DNA from: Ferrimonas aestuarii
GTDB lineage: Bacteria; Pseudomonadota; Gammaproteobacteria; Enterobacterales; Shewanellaceae
NCBI RefSeq assembly: GCF_005116665.1
Contig: NZ_SWCJ01000017.1
Span: 1 to 64,000 of the forward strand
Length of the DNA stretch: 64,000 nt
Reading direction: 5' to 3'
Position numbers and translations under genes: made by a program. Under the pieces are notes generated by a model that saw nothing but the letters and a program-made list of their open reading frames with translations, ran no database searches and had not been told where the DNA came from. Below are positions 56,091-64,000 of this stretch, piece after piece. The number at the start of each line of letters is the position of its first letter. Position 1 is the stretch's first letter.

Positions 56091-57322
56091 TCCCAAGTCG
56101 GCAGCAGTGGAATGCTGTCGAGCAGTGGAATCATGGCTTGGCGCAGCGCCTCTGGTGTTGCGCTTTGCCAGTATCCGGTTAGGTAAGACAGCAGGGGCAC
56201 TGAGGTAACGAAGAACAGCAAGGTCAGCAGTAGGACTTTAGCACTGACCGGATACCGATGCTGCGGCAAAGACAGTGTTAGGGCCCCCGCTTTTGGGCAG
56301 GCCTGAGCGCAGCGGTGGCAGGCGTGGCAGTCCGGTGCTCGAACGGTTTCAATCTCCTGAACGGGGATGTTGTTCGGGCAAGCTTGCTGGCATTTGCGGC
56401 AATCTTTGTCATCGGTGCTGCGTAGACATAAGGCCTTGTTACGACGAATCTTAAATGGGCTGGCCAACGAGACGATGCCCATCAGTGCGCCGTAGGGGCA
56501 GACATAGTGGCAAAAAGCGTAACGCTTGATGGTACTCAATACCACCATTGCTGCGATGAACAGCGCGCCAATGACGCCAGGCTGAGTCATGTGATGCCAC
56601 ATGGCTAAGTCCGCCATGATGTGCTTTTCACTTTCCAGATATGGAACCAGCTTATCGCCGGGAATGGAGAAGATCAGGTGACCCAGCCACAGCAGGAACA
56701 GGTACTTAAACCCACGCAGAACCTGGTCGGCTTTAGCGGGGATGGTTTTGCCTTTCCAGCGGTGTTTGAAGCGACGATACAGGGTTTCAGACAGGAAACC
56801 GATGCCACACACCCAACTGCAAAATGCTCGCTTGGTGAGCAGAGCAGAGACCACCAGTGTCAGAAACATCACCACCGCAGAGGGGTGAGCCATGTCCACT
56901 AGGCCTTGTTCAATCCAAGCGCGTATCGCCACCCCCGCCGAGATAGGAATGTAGATATCCACGATGCTTGGCCGGGTGATCCACAGACTACTGTCTTGGA
57001 TCTGCTGATTGTACAAGGCGTATTGAATGGCGATGATGATCAGGGCAATGGCAAAACCGTTCTGGCTTAATTCCCGAAGATGATCAAAGCGGTGATAGCT
57101 GAAATTGGGTTGGCGGCGGTTGGGAATGATCCAACGGCCGGCACAGAGTACGGCGATGAAACTGATGGCAGCAATCACCAACAGCGGATCGTGGGCTAGC
57201 ACTAAACCGATGACGGCCGAGACAAAGGCCGCGAAGGCGCCTAATGCTCGGCTAAGAGAAAACAGGATACTGAGTGCTGCGGCTACCCCGGTTAGCAACA
57301 CCAGAGATTCGAAGATCGACAT
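56087..57322 (-). CDS. NapH/CcoG-like membrane polyferredoxin
   Basis: 411 residues with about six TM helices, two Cys-rich membrane-edge motifs (FCSWVCGIGFLSE and FCHYVCPYGALMG) and two ferredoxin-type 4Fe-4S motifs (CRKCQQACP followed by NNIPV, and CHACHRCAQACPKAGAL). This is the NapH/NosR-like electron-transfer class, passing electrons between quinol and a periplasmic or cytoplasmic partner. No reductase subunit is next to it, so its partner is unknown. ATG 57322; a palindrome lies 61 bp upstream. Confidence 0.8.
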   Translation of the reverse strand: MSIFESLVLLTGVAAALSILFSLSRALGAFAAFVSAVIGLVLAHDPLLVIAAISFIAVLCAGRWIIPNRRQPNFSYHRFDHLRELSQNGFAIALIIIAIQYALYNQQIQDSSLWITRPSIVDIYIPISAGVAIRAWIEQGLVDMAHPSAVVMFLTLVVSALLTKRAFCSWVCGIGFLSETLYRRFKHRWKGKTIPAKADQVLRGFKYLFLLWLGHLIFSIPGDKLVPYLESEKHIMADLAMWHHMTQPGVIGALFIAAMVVLSTIKRYAFCHYVCPYGALMGIVSLASPFKIRRNKALCLRSTDDKDCRKCQQACPNNIPVQEIETVRAPDCHACHRCAQACPKAGALTLSLPQHRYPVSAKVLLLTLLFFVTSVPLLSYLTGYWQSATPEALRQAMIPLLDSIPLLPTWD

Positions 57323-57382
57323 CGGCCTACCATGGAATTAAACGAGGTGGCAATTATCTCAGCCTTGCTAAGGGCTGACAGT

Positions 57383-57394
57383 CGAACATGTTCG
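57383..57394. promoter_or_regulatory. Perfect palindrome upstream of the polyferredoxin gene
   Basis: CGAACATGTTCG, a perfect 12-bp palindrome 61 bp upstream of the start codon. A possible operator; no regulator assigned. Confidence 0.3.
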
Positions 57395-57479
57395 GAATTT
57401 AGACCGAGTTAACACTTTGGTCCGGCGAGAAATAGTTTTCTTACCAAAGGTCACACTATGGAATCGCAGCCGGATTCAA

Positions 57480-57505
57480 CCCTTCTGAAGCAGGCTTCAG
57501 AAGGG
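57480..57505 (-). other. Stable hairpin after the DUF2959 gene
   Basis: CCCTTCTGAAGC-AG-GCTTCAGAAGGG, a 12-bp near-perfect inverted repeat 14 bp downstream of the lipoprotein stop. No T-run on either strand, so it is not a standard terminator; it may stabilise the 3' end. Confidence 0.55.
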
Positions 57506-57518
57506 AGAAAAATCAAAT

Positions 57519-58151
57519 TCAGTTACCTAATGCTTGGATAAATTGATCCGATTCGGCAATGGCCGAATTCATCTCTTTGATTAAGGTTTGCACTTCCCGT
57601 TTTAGGCCATCAAATTCGTTGCCGATGGCCATGACGGCTTTGGCATTGAGGTTGTGTTTTAGGTACAGCTCATTGTCTTTGAGCTTGGCCAAGATGGGAT
57701 CCATTTTATCCGCTGCTCGGTTCATGCTTTGCAGCATGGAGCGGTATTGACGTTGGGTAGCACTCAATTGCTTTTGGCTGTCGCGGCGCAGATTCGCAGA
57801 TTGATACTGCTCTAGCTCATCTTGCCATTCGACAAACAGCGCCTGCGCAACATCATCAATGGCGTCGATGCGGCTGCGAACCTCATTGGCCGCCTCTTCG
57901 GAGGCTAAGTATTCACTGCGAACGTCATCGTAGACCGCTTCTAGATCGCCACCATCAAAGCTCACCAAGGTTTGTAGTTGCTCGAGCGCAGAGCTGAACT
58001 GCTCTTGGGCATCCTCTTGGCTCTCCTGAGCGTCTTCCACCCTGTCGGTAAGAATCTCTCGCTTGTGATAGCCAACTTGTTCCATTGCTGAGTAGTAGGC
58101 GGACTGACATCCTCCTAAAACTAAGGTAAACGCTAACAGGAGATACTTCAT
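57519..58151 (-). CDS. DUF2959 lipoprotein
   Basis: 210 residues with a lipoprotein signal (LVLGGC lipobox, Cys15) and a long coiled-coil-rich body: KREILTDRVEDAQESQEDAQEQF and later heptad-like stretches. It matches the DUF2959 family of unknown function in marine gammaproteobacteria. ATG 58151. The small membrane protein gene lies 11 bp upstream, so the two are probably one operon. Confidence 0.82.
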   Translation of the reverse strand: MKYLLLAFTLVLGGCQSAYYSAMEQVGYHKREILTDRVEDAQESQEDAQEQFSSALEQLQTLVSFDGGDLEAVYDDVRSEYLASEEAANEVRSRIDAIDDVAQALFVEWQDELEQYQSANLRRDSQKQLSATQRQYRSMLQSMNRAADKMDPILAKLKDNELYLKHNLNAKAVMAIGNEFDGLKREVQTLIKEMNSAIAESDQFIQALGN

Positions 58152-58162
58152 GGTGATCCTCT

Positions 58163-58384
58163 CTATTTATATTTAGCGGCGTCGATGATGCACCATACGT
58201 GCACAGGCACCACGATCAGATAGGGAATAAATAGCAACCACGGGCCGATGGCATAGCCCACGCCAATGAAAACGAAAAATAGCAGTGCAGCCAGAATTCG
58301 TCCTTGAACCAGTTGTCCTAGCCCTGGGATGAAAAAACTGCAGATGGCGGCGATGACGTTACCCGCTGACCCTTGTCCAGACAT
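58163..58384 (-). CDS. Small TM2-like membrane protein
   Basis: 73 residues with two hydrophobic segments, VIAAICSFFIPGLGQLVQG and the longer LAALLFFVFIGVGYAIGPWLL, and a final one near the C-terminus. The FIPGLGQ loop is typical of TM2-type and related small membrane proteins. ATG 58384 has GGAGAAAG upstream; the earlier in-frame TTG is rejected. Function unknown. Operon with the DUF2959 gene. Confidence 0.65.
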   Translation of the reverse strand: MSGQGSAGNVIAAICSFFIPGLGQLVQGRILAALLFFVFIGVGYAIGPWLLFIPYLIVVPVHVWCIIDAAKYK

Positions 58385-58504
58385 GGTGGCTTTCTCCAAA
58401 AATCTCGGTTAATAATTGCTTAAGCTAACCCGAAGAAGCCAACTATCTCAATACTCTAGTTGCTCATGGTATCATTTGCTTAACATTTTCTTGGTTGGTG
58501 CATT

Positions 58505-59428
58505 ATGAGTCGACTTCAACAGGCTCAGCTGCGGCTGAAACAGTTTCCTTGGCATAACATTCCTGCGTTTTTGCGTTTTTTGGTAAAGCGTAGCGGCGAA
58601 AACCGTTTGCAGGTGACGTCTGGCTATCTGGCCTACATGAGCTTGCTGTCGCTGGTGCCGCTGCTGGCGGTGGTGTTATCGATCTTTTCCGCTTTTCCGG
58701 GCTTTACTGGATTAAAGTCGCAGATTGAGCAGTTCGTTTACACCAACTTTGTGCCCACGGCTGGCGATGTGGTGCAGCAGTATCTAGGGGAGTTTGTCGA
58801 CAATGCCTCCAAGATGACCGCTTTTGGAGTGGTGTTTCTGGCGGTAGTGGCATTGGCGCTGATCTCCGCCATCGATAAGGCGCTCAATCAGATTTGGCGC
58901 ATTAAGCAGCGCCGCCGTTTGGTGTACTCCTTTTCCATGTATTGGATGATCCTGACTCTGGGGCCAATTCTCATTGGTGCCAGCATCGCCACCACCTCAT
59001 ATCTGGTGTCGATGGAGCTCATTAGCCAAGTCGGCTTAGACACTGTGGTGCCGATGTTTGTGGCCAAATTGCCGTTTTTCTTAAGTGTGCTGGCGTTTGT
59101 GATGATCTACGCCTTGGTGCCGAATACGCAGGTTAGGCTGCACCATGCTTTGGCTGGTGCGGTGGTGGCGGCATTGCTGTTTGAAGCCGGTAAGAAAGGC
59201 TTCGCTTGGTACATTACGACTTTCCCCTCCTATGAGGCAATCTACGGCGCTCTCGCGGTGATTCCTATCCTGTTTGTGTGGGTCTATCTGTCGTGGATGA
59301 TTCTGCTACTTGGCGCCGAGGTGACGGCGTCGTTACCGGAGTTTTTCTCCCGCTCAGCAGGGGAAAACAGCGGCTTGCGCTCCTTAGAGGATGACGGCAC
59401 ACTGGGCGGTCAATCTAAGGGGGAGTAA
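58505..59428 (+). CDS. yihY: YihY/BrkB-family inner-membrane protein
   Basis: 307 residues, about six TM helices. Family marks: [20 protein letters not shown] near the N-terminus, [15 protein letters not shown] [15 protein letters not shown], and the C-terminal [30 protein letters not shown]. Once called ribonuclease BN, but that activity belongs elsewhere; the role is unclear. Its stop overlaps the dtd start (TAATG), an arrangement seen in many gammaproteobacteria. Confidence 0.9.
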   Translation: MSRLQQAQLRLKQFPWHNIPAFLRFLVKRSGENRLQVTSGYLAYMSLLSLVPLLAVVLSIFSAFPGFTGLKSQIEQFVYTNFVPTAGDVVQQYLGEFVDNASKMTAFGVVFLAVVALALISAIDKALNQIWRIKQRRRLVYSFSMYWMILTLGPILIGASIATTSYLVSMELISQVGLDTVVPMFVAKLPFFLSVLAFVMIYALVPNTQVRLHHALAGAVVAALLFEAGKKGFAWYITTFPSYEAIYGALAVIPILFVWVYLSWMILLLGAEVTASLPEFFSRSAGENSGLRSLEDDGTLGGQSKGE

Positions 59429-59865
59429 TGATAGCGTTAATTCAACGGGTGTCCGCAGCCAAAGTTGAGGTGGACAATCAGGTAATAGGCCAGATCGACG
59501 CAGGCCTATTGGTGTTACTGGGCGTTGAGCAGAAAGACGATTCCGAATCGCTGCGAAAGCTGGCCGATAAAGTAATGAAATACCGCATTTTTAGCGATGA
59601 AGAGGGCAAGATGAACCTCAACGTTCGCGATGCAGGCGGTAAGTTGCTGGTGGTGAGTCAGTTTACGCTGGCTGCCGATACCGGCCGAGGATTACGCCCA
59701 AGCTTCTCCGGCGCCGGTAAGCCGGATCAGGCCAAGGCACTCTACCTGGAGTTTGTGGAGTATTGTCGCAGCACCGGTATGGAAGTAGAGACCGGCGAGT
59801 TTGCGGCAGACATGCAGGTGTCACTGACCAACGATGGCCCCGTGACCTTCCATCTGCAGGTTTAG
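59428..59865 (+). CDS. dtd: D-aminoacyl-tRNA deacylase
   Basis: 145 residues; removes D-amino acids (and Gly) mischarged on tRNA. Seen: N-terminal [15 protein letters not shown], the active-site SQFTLAADT and the cross-subunit Gly-cis-Pro motif NDGPVTFHL, which gives chirality selection. Length is typical. Translationally coupled to yihY by 1 nt. Confidence 0.96.
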   Translation: MIALIQRVSAAKVEVDNQVIGQIDAGLLVLLGVEQKDDSESLRKLADKVMKYRIFSDEEGKMNLNVRDAGGKLLVVSQFTLAADTGRGLRPSFSGAGKPDQAKALYLEFVEYCRSTGMEVETGEFAADMQVSLTNDGPVTFHLQV

Positions 59866-59876
59866 AGATTAAAAAC

Positions 59877-59909
59877 AACGCCGCCCAGCGATGGCTGGGC
59901 GGCGTTTTT
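59877..59909. terminator. Bidirectional terminator between dtd and rluF
   Basis: AACGCCGCCCAGC-GATG-GCTGGGCGGCGTT followed by TTTT; the other strand also ends in TTGTTTTT. A 13-bp stem serving both convergent genes. Confidence 0.92.
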
Positions 59910-59935
59910 GATTCTGGCTTATACCGTCTATGGCA

Positions 59936-61006
59936 TTACTTCGGCTTGCGCTTCAGGGTTAGCGTGTTGCCACTGACCGGTTTGGGTTTAGGCTCAGCCT
60001 TAGGTTTGTTGGGGTTGTCCACGAACACCTTTTTCTTCTTTGGTGCTTCGCTTTCTGGTTTGCGTCTCAAGCGTGGGCTATCGCTGCGTTCAGAGCGATC
60101 ATAACGACCGTGATTGTCCTCTCTTGGCTTGCGCTTAGGTTCACCGCGTTCGTTGGGGCGCTCTAGGGCACCTCGACCTTCCCCTTGGCCACTCGGTCGG
60201 CGCGGATTGCCGGAACGGGGTTTGATCGGTCGCGCCAGTTTGAAGGTGCCGTTTTGTTTTGGTTGAGCCGTGTCGGTGGCGGTTTTGCTGGAGCCGGCGA
60301 CGGCGGCATTGATCTCAGCCATCTCTTGCTCGGTCAGATTACGCCACTGTCCGGACTTGAGACCGGTGAGATCCACATTCATGATGCGGATGCGCTTTAG
60401 GGCTTTGACGTCATAACCTAGATATTCGCACATGCGGCGAATTTGGCGGTTCAGGCCCTGAGTCAGGATAATGCGGAACTGATATTTACTCACAAGGCTA
60501 ACGCGACACGGCTGGGTCACTGTGCCGAGAATGGGTACCCCTGATGCCATTTTGGACAGGAAACGTTCGCTGACTGGCTGATCGACGGTGACTTCATACT
60601 CTTTGTCGTGGGCATTTTCAGCCCGCAGAATCTTGTTGACGATGTCACCATCACTGGTGAGAAAGATCAGTCCTTCTGAGGGCTTATCCAGTCGACCGAT
60701 AGGGAAGATTCGGCGCTTGTGGCCGATGGCATCGATGATGTTGCCTTTGACGTCACGCTCAGTGGTACAGGTGATGCCAATGGGCTTGTTGTACGCGATG
60801 TAGATGCGATCGGATTTATTGGCGGCACTGGCTTTGATGGGCTTACCATCCACCTCAACACAATCACCGGGCTGAACTTTGGTGCCTAACTCCGGCAGTT
60901 GACCATTGATGGTCACGCGCTGTTGCTCGATGAGTTTGTCGGCTTCTCTGCGAGAGCAGAACCCGGATTCACTAATAAATTTGTTGAGGCGTTTTTCGCT
61001 GGTCAC
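59936..61006 (-). CDS. rluF: 23S rRNA pseudouridine synthase RluF
   Basis: 356 residues. N-terminal S4 domain (LNKFISESGFCSRREADKLI), RsuA/RluB-type catalytic domain with the active Asp in GRLDKPSEGLIFLTSDGD and QGLNRQIRRMCEYLG. The LRAENAHDKEYEVTV segment points to RluF (U2604) rather than RluB or RluE. After about residue 240 comes a basic, low-complexity tail (repeated K/R/P/E, such as GEPKRKPREDNHGRY) longer than in E. coli RluF, probably disordered and RNA-binding. GTG start at 61006. Confidence 0.88.
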   Translation of the reverse strand: MTSEKRLNKFISESGFCSRREADKLIEQQRVTINGQLPELGTKVQPGDCVEVDGKPIKASAANKSDRIYIAYNKPIGITCTTERDVKGNIIDAIGHKRRIFPIGRLDKPSEGLIFLTSDGDIVNKILRAENAHDKEYEVTVDQPVSERFLSKMASGVPILGTVTQPCRVSLVSKYQFRIILTQGLNRQIRRMCEYLGYDVKALKRIRIMNVDLTGLKSGQWRNLTEQEMAEINAAVAGSSKTATDTAQPKQNGTFKLARPIKPRSGNPRRPSGQGEGRGALERPNERGEPKRKPREDNHGRYDRSERSDSPRLRRKPESEAPKKKKVFVDNPNKPKAEPKPKPVSGNTLTLKRKPK

Positions 61007-61123
61007 ACTGATTACCCAATTGCCAAAATAAGAACACCCCAGAGACGCAGGCCAATGGGGTGTGTCTGAGTATACCAGTTCTGCCTTCAGGGCTTAACTT
61101 TTGTAAGCCTAGATCAACCGACC

Positions 61124-61990
61124 TTAATAGTTGGCACCACGGGCGATGGCGGCCAGCAGGGCTTCAGGGTCAAATTTACACAGACCCTCGTTGGCGCCAC
61201 TGGTTTGGGTGTAGCGTCGGCATACGTCGCTGTTTAGGGAGGTATGCAGAATGATGTAGGTTTCTTTTAGGCAGGCTTCGCCACGGACCGTGGTGGCCAA
61301 CTGGTAGCCATCGAGTTCCGGCATCTCGATGTCAGACACCAGAATTTGGATCGGTTCACCGATGTTGGCTTGTTCCTGCAATTTCTCCAGTGCTGCCTTA
61401 CCGTGGGGAGCACTGTGATAATCGATGCCGTGCTCTTCCAGCACGCTGGCAAGCTGCCGGCGGGCAAATCGAGAGTCATCACAGATGAGAATGCGTTGAC
61501 TGCGGATCTGCTCTAGGGTGTCGGGATTAAGAATAAACTCATCGCTCTGACGAGTTGGCAGGTTAACGGTTTCTGCCAAAATACGCTCTAAATCGAGCAC
61601 CTGTACTAGATCTTTCTCGCGGCGAATCACGCCGGCGCTGTAGCTCGATGTGCCAAGGGCTCTAGGCATGGCTGCTACGTCGCTACTGTTGCAGTAGTGG
61701 ATGGTATCGATACCGGTTACCAGCAAGCCGTAGAGGCTGCCTTGAAGTTCACACACCACAATCTGCTTGCACTCTTCATTTGGCATGCCGATGGCGGCAG
61801 CTAGATCGACGACGGAGAGTGTGGTGCCGCGCAGGGGCATGGTGCCGACGATGCAGGGGTGACTGCCGGGAATCTGGTTGAGGCTCTTTAGGGTTACGAT
61901 TTCACGCACTTTCAGTGTAGTGATGGCAAAGGCGCGCTTTGGACCAAGGGTGAATACTAGAAACTCTTGGCGATTATCATTTTGTGACAT
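61124..61990 (-). CDS. cheV: Chemotaxis coupling protein CheV
   Basis: 288 residues: CheW-like domain (about 8-150; LVFTLGPKRAFAITTLKVREI and PLRGTTLSVVDL) followed by a receiver (about 170-285) with ICDDSRF (acidic pair), SDIEMPELDGYQLA (phospho-Asp), LHTS and a C-terminal Lys (LCKF). It couples receptors such as the one at 21148-23085 to CheA and is itself phosphorylated. ATG 61990. Confidence 0.9.
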   Translation of the reverse strand: MSQNDNRQEFLVFTLGPKRAFAITTLKVREIVTLKSLNQIPGSHPCIVGTMPLRGTTLSVVDLAAAIGMPNEECKQIVVCELQGSLYGLLVTGIDTIHYCNSSDVAAMPRALGTSSYSAGVIRREKDLVQVLDLERILAETVNLPTRQSDEFILNPDTLEQIRSQRILICDDSRFARRQLASVLEEHGIDYHSAPHGKAALEKLQEQANIGEPIQILVSDIEMPELDGYQLATTVRGEACLKETYIILHTSLNSDVCRRYTQTSGANEGLCKFDPEALLAAIARGANY

Positions 61991-62145
61991 TGGGTAACCC
62001 TAAATTTTCACGATCATTTTGTTATATCGTCCACGGTAGGCAAACACTTAAGCGAAAGTTAACCCGCATTGTGCCAGCCACTTGCATCAGTCTACCTGTG
62101 ATAGGCTATAAAAATCTTTGCTTTATGTCAGATGTGGGTAGAAAA

Positions 62146-62577
62146 ATGCGCTGTATTATGCCAAATGACCATGAGTATCGAAAAGGACTCCACCTGAGGT
62201 ACCAAATTCTGCGTCAGCCTTGGGGCCAACCTGTTGGCAGCGAGTTGGATGAGATAGAGAGCGAGTCTTGGCATAAGGTGATAATTACTGAACAGGGTGA
62301 GGTGGTTGGCAGTGGTCGTTTGCATCGAGTAGACACTTACACAGGTCAGATTCGTTACATGGCCATTGCGGAAAGTTGTCAGGGGCAGGGCTTAGGTCGA
62401 GTGCTGTTAGCAGGTTTAGAGCAGCAAGCGGTTGAACTTGGGATGAATGAGGTGATGTTGCAATCCCGTGAGAACCAGACTGGTTTTTACGTCAAGTTAG
62501 GCTACCAAGATGTGGGCGCCGGGCATACGCTATTTGGATCGATAGCCCACCGAAAAATGGTCAAAGTATTGGGTTAA
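62146..62577 (+). CDS. GNAT-family N-acetyltransferase
   Basis: About 143 residues. The fold is clear: HLRYQILRQPWGQPVGSE at the N-terminus (a pattern of ElaA/PhnO-type GNATs), VVGSGRLHRV, RYMAIAESCQGQGLGRVLLAG (acetyl-CoA loop) and FYVKLGYQDVG. The frame is open from 61984, but upstream starts overlap the cheV 5' end and lack family sequence; ATG 62146 begins MRCIMPNDHEY. ATG 62125 is an alternative. Substrate unknown. Confidence 0.75.
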   Translation: MRCIMPNDHEYRKGLHLRYQILRQPWGQPVGSELDEIESESWHKVIITEQGEVVGSGRLHRVDTYTGQIRYMAIAESCQGQGLGRVLLAGLEQQAVELGMNEVMLQSRENQTGFYVKLGYQDVGAGHTLFGSIAHRKMVKVLG

Positions 62578-62580
62578 AAA

Positions 62581-62607
62581 AACGCCTCGCGATGGCGAGG
62601 CGTTTTT
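62581..62607 (+). terminator. Intrinsic terminator of the GNAT gene
   Basis: AACGCCTCGC-GATG-GCGAGGCGTT then TTT, 4 nt after the stop. It has the same GATG loop as the dtd terminator. Confidence 0.9.
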
Positions 62608-62630
62608 GCATTTGAAGCCGTGATATTGAC

Positions 62631-63509
62631 TCAGTCGTTCATTGCGGCACGGAAGCGGCGTAGAGTGGACTTCAGCTTGCGGGCGTTATCTGGGCCCATG
62701 CGCAGCATCATCTTTTCTACGTCGGTCAGTGATTGCAGGTCCTCATCACGATACTCGTAGTTCACCGAGTAGCTCTCTAAAGCCAATGCCGTATCCAGTT
62801 CTGGTGCCGACAAAATCAGATCGATGGCGTCATCCAGACGGTTACGGAAGCTGTCTTCATAACCCAGCTCTGAGTAGGCTTCTTCAAACAGTGGTTCCAG
62901 CAACAGGAAGGTGTCACGTAGCGCACGTTCATCTAAGCGATACAGGAAGCTGGTGTAAGCGTCGTATCGGTGATGACCATCAGGGTCTAGATACAGCTGT
63001 CCGCTGACCTCAACGGCCTTGAACGGCTCTGACAGAGGCTTGAATGGGCCCTGCTTACGCAGTACTTCACCTTGAGCTAAGTTATCCACCAAGCTAACAA
63101 AGCGGCGAACTAGGCTGTCTGGGATCAGGAACTGCCCCAGCTGCATGCCATCAGCCAACGAGTTAAGTTGTGCTTTAGCAAAGTCGTCAGACTCAGACAG
63201 TCGAGGCAACTCAACGGCGGGTTCAACGGGTTCAGGGGTTGGCTCCGGTTCTACGGTTACCTCAGGCTCTGGCTCAGGTGGAAGCAATGGCTCTGGTTCC
63301 GGTTCAACCACGGGCTCGGTAGGAAGTGGCTCGGAAGGCACCTCAACTATGGGTTCAATGACGGGTTCGATCGGCGCAATGTTGGCCTGGGGTTTTTCCG
63401 GCTCATTGGCAAGATAGAACCAAGCGCCAATGCTCACCAATATTACGACGGCAACACCTGCCATCAGTACGGTATTGGGGCGGGAACTGTCGCTTTGGTT
63501 TTGATTCAT
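62631..63509 (-). CDS. DUF3014 membrane-anchored protein
   Basis: 292 residues: cytoplasmic N-terminus, one TM segment at about 14-33 (VLMAGVAVVILVSIGAWFYL), a Pro/Glu-rich linker of about 65 residues (repeats of PEPEP type), and a helical periplasmic domain with FLIPDSLVRRFVSLVDNLAQGE and RYDAYTSFLY, characteristic of DUF3014. Function unknown; the linker suggests it spans part of the periplasm. ATG 63509, upstream of the recG 3' end on the same strand is a 61-bp gap. Confidence 0.82.
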   Translation of the reverse strand: MNQNQSDSSRPNTVLMAGVAVVILVSIGAWFYLANEPEKPQANIAPIEPVIEPIVEVPSEPLPTEPVVEPEPEPLLPPEPEPEVTVEPEPTPEPVEPAVELPRLSESDDFAKAQLNSLADGMQLGQFLIPDSLVRRFVSLVDNLAQGEVLRKQGPFKPLSEPFKAVEVSGQLYLDPDGHHRYDAYTSFLYRLDERALRDTFLLLEPLFEEAYSELGYEDSFRNRLDDAIDLILSAPELDTALALESYSVNYEYRDEDLQSLTDVEKMMLRMGPDNARKLKSTLRRFRAAMND

Positions 63510-63570
63510 CTTGGTCTATTAACTCCTGTGACGACCTGAATCTCCATTGTGCAAAATTCGGTCGCTCTGT

Positions 63571-64000
63571 CTAGGCTTGGCTGTAAATCTCTCGACCTTT
63601 CAGCCATCTGTCGATTAAAGGTTGTACATATTGTGGATGGTGCAGCATCAAATGCTGCGCTAAATTCTTAACTTGAGGTATTAATCCGCCATCACGAACC
63701 AGATCGGCAATCTTCAGATCCGCCAACCCTGTCTGTTTGGTTCCCAGTACCTCTCCTGGACCTCGAATCTCGAGATCTCGCTGGGCAATCACAAAACCGT
63801 CGTTACTCTCCCTGAGCACGCCGATACGCGCTTGAGCGGTTTTTGACAGCGGCGCGTGGTAAAGCAATACGCAGTGACTGGCGGTACTGCCTCGGCCTAC
63901 GCGGCCACGCAACTGGTGCAGTTGTGCGAGGCCTAAGCGTTCCGGGTTTTCGATCACCATTAAGCTGGCATTGGGGACGTCCACCCCAACCTCGATGACC
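63571..64000 (-). CDS. recG: ATP-dependent DNA helicase RecG (C-terminal part)
   Basis: Only the last ~142 residues lie in the window; the frame runs off the edge with no stop, so the true start is beyond 64000. Seen: VIEVGVDVPNASLMVIENPE, helicase motif VI LAQLHQLRGRVGRG, and the RecG C-terminal RDLEIRGPGEVLGTKQTG. RecG rewinds and regresses stalled forks and processes branched DNA. Confidence 0.94.
   Translation of the reverse strand, partial: VIEVGVDVPNASLMVIENPERLGLAQLHQLRGRVGRGSTASHCVLLYHAPLSKTAQARIGVLRESNDGFVIAQRDLEIRGPGEVLGTKQTGLADLKIADLVRDGGLIPQVKNLAQHLMLHHPQYVQPLIDRWLKGREIYSQA

Noticed and set aside
57480..57505. Rho-independent terminator
   Set aside because: The stem is strong, but neither strand has a T-run after it; kept only as a hairpin.
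61984..62145. N-terminal extension of the GNAT protein
   Set aside because: It overlaps the cheV start region, has no family sequence and no ribosome-binding site; the conserved fold begins after 62146.

Overview
The window looks like an ordinary chromosomal segment of a marine gammaproteobacterium of the Shewanella/Ferrimonas type (order Alteromonadales). I infer this from the gene set (menFDHCE without menB, prlC-gor, cpxRA-cpxP-fieF, glnA-DUF4124-glnLG, typA, dtd, rluF, cheV) and from protein resemblance by eye; no database search was possible. Coding density is high. I see no tRNA or rRNA, no insertion sequence, no prophage and no CRISPR array.

Layout. 1-602: three degenerate tandem copies of a palindrome-rich intergenic repeat. 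603-6819 (minus): menaquinone operon menF-menD-menH-menC-menE, mostly with overlapping stop/start codons. 6967-9214: glycerol kinase, a YdcH-like small protein and dodecin. 9437-12502: a TonB-dependent receptor with a Cys-x-x-Cys plug motif, followed by two thioredoxin-fold proteins. 12546-18460: MelB-like symporter, glutathione reductase, an outer-membrane protein and oligopeptidase A. 18794-25529: TetR regulator, RsmJ, a tiny Arg-rich reading frame, GNAT, chemoreceptor, diguanylate cyclase and ferritin. 25614-33672: DUF4145-Sel1 protein, an M16 protease pair (one active, one probably inactive lipoprotein), P1-family peptidase, and a divergent EF-G paralogue. 33851-39869: LysR, YjjG, TrmL, and the Cpx envelope-stress system with a clear CpxR box, then FieF. 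39850-46617: nitrogen control (glnG, glnL, glnA) with NtrC sites and a sigma-54 promoter, then typA. 46912-49320: dgkA with an LTA-synthase-like phosphoglycerol transferase. 49335-57322: a phytate/phosphate locus (AraC, degenerate GGDEF, TonB receptor, beta-propeller phytase, polyferredoxin) with two divergent Pho-box-like sites. 57519-64000: DUF2959 lipoprotein, YihY-Dtd, RluF, CheV, GNAT, DUF3014 protein and the 3' end of recG.

How the parts work together. Several regulatory circuits can be read from the DNA. CpxR should control cpxRA and cpxP from one shared box, and a related direct repeat lies upstream of dgkA. NtrC should activate glnA through sigma-54 and bind in front of glnLG. PhoB probably controls both arms of the phytase locus, linking phosphate starvation to uptake across the outer membrane, phytate hydrolysis and a regulator pair. 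The two loci most worth a second look are this Pho-controlled phytase cluster and the receptor/thiol-redox operon at 9437-12502, which may handle a thiol-sensitive metal such as copper. Many start codons were moved downstream of the longest reading frame on the basis of ribosome-binding sites, signal peptides or stop/start overlaps.
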